The translations under genes and the position numbers were made by a program. Positions 63,550 through 64,000 of a DNA stretch of 64,000 nt are shown one piece after another. Position 1 is the stretch's first letter, and each line of letters starts with the position of its first letter. Under the pieces are notes generated by a model. That model was not told where the DNA came from. It ran no database searches and saw nothing but the letters and a program-made list of their open reading frames with translations. The DNA is from [Clostridium] aerotolerans DSM 5434 (GTDB lineage: Bacteria > Bacillota > Clostridia > Lachnospirales > Lachnospiraceae), in the NCBI RefSeq assembly GCF_000687555.1, contig NZ_JHWJ01000007.1, positions 124,001 through 188,000 on the forward strand. The letters are read 5' to 3'.

Positions 63550-63964
63550 CTGTTTTTGCCATTCCTTCCTGTTCTTTGATTACCACATCCTCATTGGTAT
63601 CCGTGTCTATACACGTATCCCCGCTATCTGTATCCCCTACCTGAATCTGAACCACACAGTTGGTCTTTTCCTCTTCGTAGAATACCGGCACCCGGTAAAG
63701 GCCAGGAGTGTTCCAGTCACATTGAGACAAATCAAAACTGAATTTTGTATGATCATAGAGCTCCCTGGAAAAATATCCGTCTGCATTTAAATCAAGTGCC
63801 TTACCGACATTGGTCCTGGCGTAAAAGGTGGTAGTGACATTCTTATCAAAGATAGGTTTTGTCCTGTTTTTCATGATCTGTGTTAACAGGATCATAGCCG
63901 ATGCCAGAGCAAATACTCCAAATAGACTGAGTCGAATCCACTGTTTTCTTTTATTTTGTTCCAT
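63539..63964 (-). CDS. Hypothetical membrane-anchored protein (141 aa)
   Basis: A 141-residue protein with one N-terminal transmembrane helix (WIRLSLFGVFALASAMILLT) after a short basic cytoplasmic tail, and an extracellular domain of about 100 residues that looks beta-rich (TTFYARTNVGKALDLNADGY, then GLYRVPVFYEEEKTNCVVQI), ending in an acidic Asp/Thr tail. I do not recognise the family; the fold could be Ig-like, as in bacterial cadherin-type surface domains. The ATG at 63964 follows GGAGGAG; six upstream codons are dropped. It overlaps the Nudix gene by 11 nt. Confidence 0.65.
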   Translation of the reverse strand: MEQNKRKQWIRLSLFGVFALASAMILLTQIMKNRTKPIFDKNVTTTFYARTNVGKALDLNADGYFSRELYDHTKFSFDLSQCDWNTPGLYRVPVFYEEEKTNCVVQIQVGDTDSGDTCIDTDTNEDVVIKEQEGMAKTDGS

Positions 63965-64000
63965 TTTCTCCTCCATACTCATTTTAGTTTCTTATTTATC

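Overview
The window looks like chromosomal DNA from a low-to-moderate GC Firmicute of the class Clostridia, most likely Lachnospiraceae (Clostridium cluster XIVa, Lacrimispora-like). Support: strong GGAGG ribosome binding sites, the gene order uvrC-hprK-murB-rapZ-whiA-(HPr-like)-dnaE-pfkA, a darA c-di-AMP receptor beside deoB-cdd-pdp-deoC, and clostridial lipoproteins. No rRNA, tRNA, CRISPR array or insertion sequence was seen. The genus is an inference from memory of gene order, not from a search.

Layout. 1-2929: sulfate ABC importer (cysA cut by the window edge, cysW, cysT, sbp). 3341-6203: Mn/Fe superoxide dismutase, a small unknown protein, a YitT/YczE-type membrane protein and phenolic acid decarboxylase. 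6397-9874: two paralogous flavin reductase-like proteins and an iron-type alcohol dehydrogenase, divergent from an AraC regulator. 9837-11100: small accessory stretch with a phage tail-protein remnant, an AT-rich acetyltransferase and a tandem 11-bp repeat beside the 3' end of lysS. 11102-14598: housekeeping operon (small unknown gene, dusB, greA, lysS).

14710-19034 and 27229-37277 form a split pectin/galacturonate locus: LacI regulator, altronate dehydratase and tagaturonate reductase; then a sugar ABC importer with a GH105-like protein, GH28 galacturonidase and TIM-barrel isomerase, an AraC regulator, GH105 unsaturated-uronyl hydrolase and a carbohydrate esterase. Four near-identical 12-bp GTAAG..CTTAC operators tie the two halves together. 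The likely scheme is import of pectin oligosaccharides, intracellular cleavage and de-esterification, and reduction and dehydration of galacturonate products.

19762-27167 lies between the two halves and is the most unusual block: a short KdpD-like kinase and KdpE-like regulator, a strong terminator, an array of 11-bp direct repeats, then a translationally coupled operon of a P-type ATPase with Na,K-ATPase-like (type IIC) transmembrane ligands, two TrkA-like RCK proteins and an alpha/beta hydrolase. No kdpABC or trkH/ktrB gene is present. I read it as a two-component-controlled cation pump with its own nucleotide-sensing subunits.

37475-54625 is conserved core: pfkA, dnaE, an HPr-like protein with Glu at the phospho-His position (Crh-like), whiA, rapZ, murB, hprK, uvrC, then DUF1653, DUF4015, an acetyltransferase, tag, map, DUF1846 and carD. 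54865-58889 is nucleoside salvage plus darA. The end holds two Nudix genes (one with two Nudix domains), a ferritin-like protein and a MutS2-like ATPase without the Smr nuclease. Upstream of that gene is a leader of about 290 nt with a near-consensus promoter, an internal terminator and a 16-bp long-range helix that matches no RNA family I can name.
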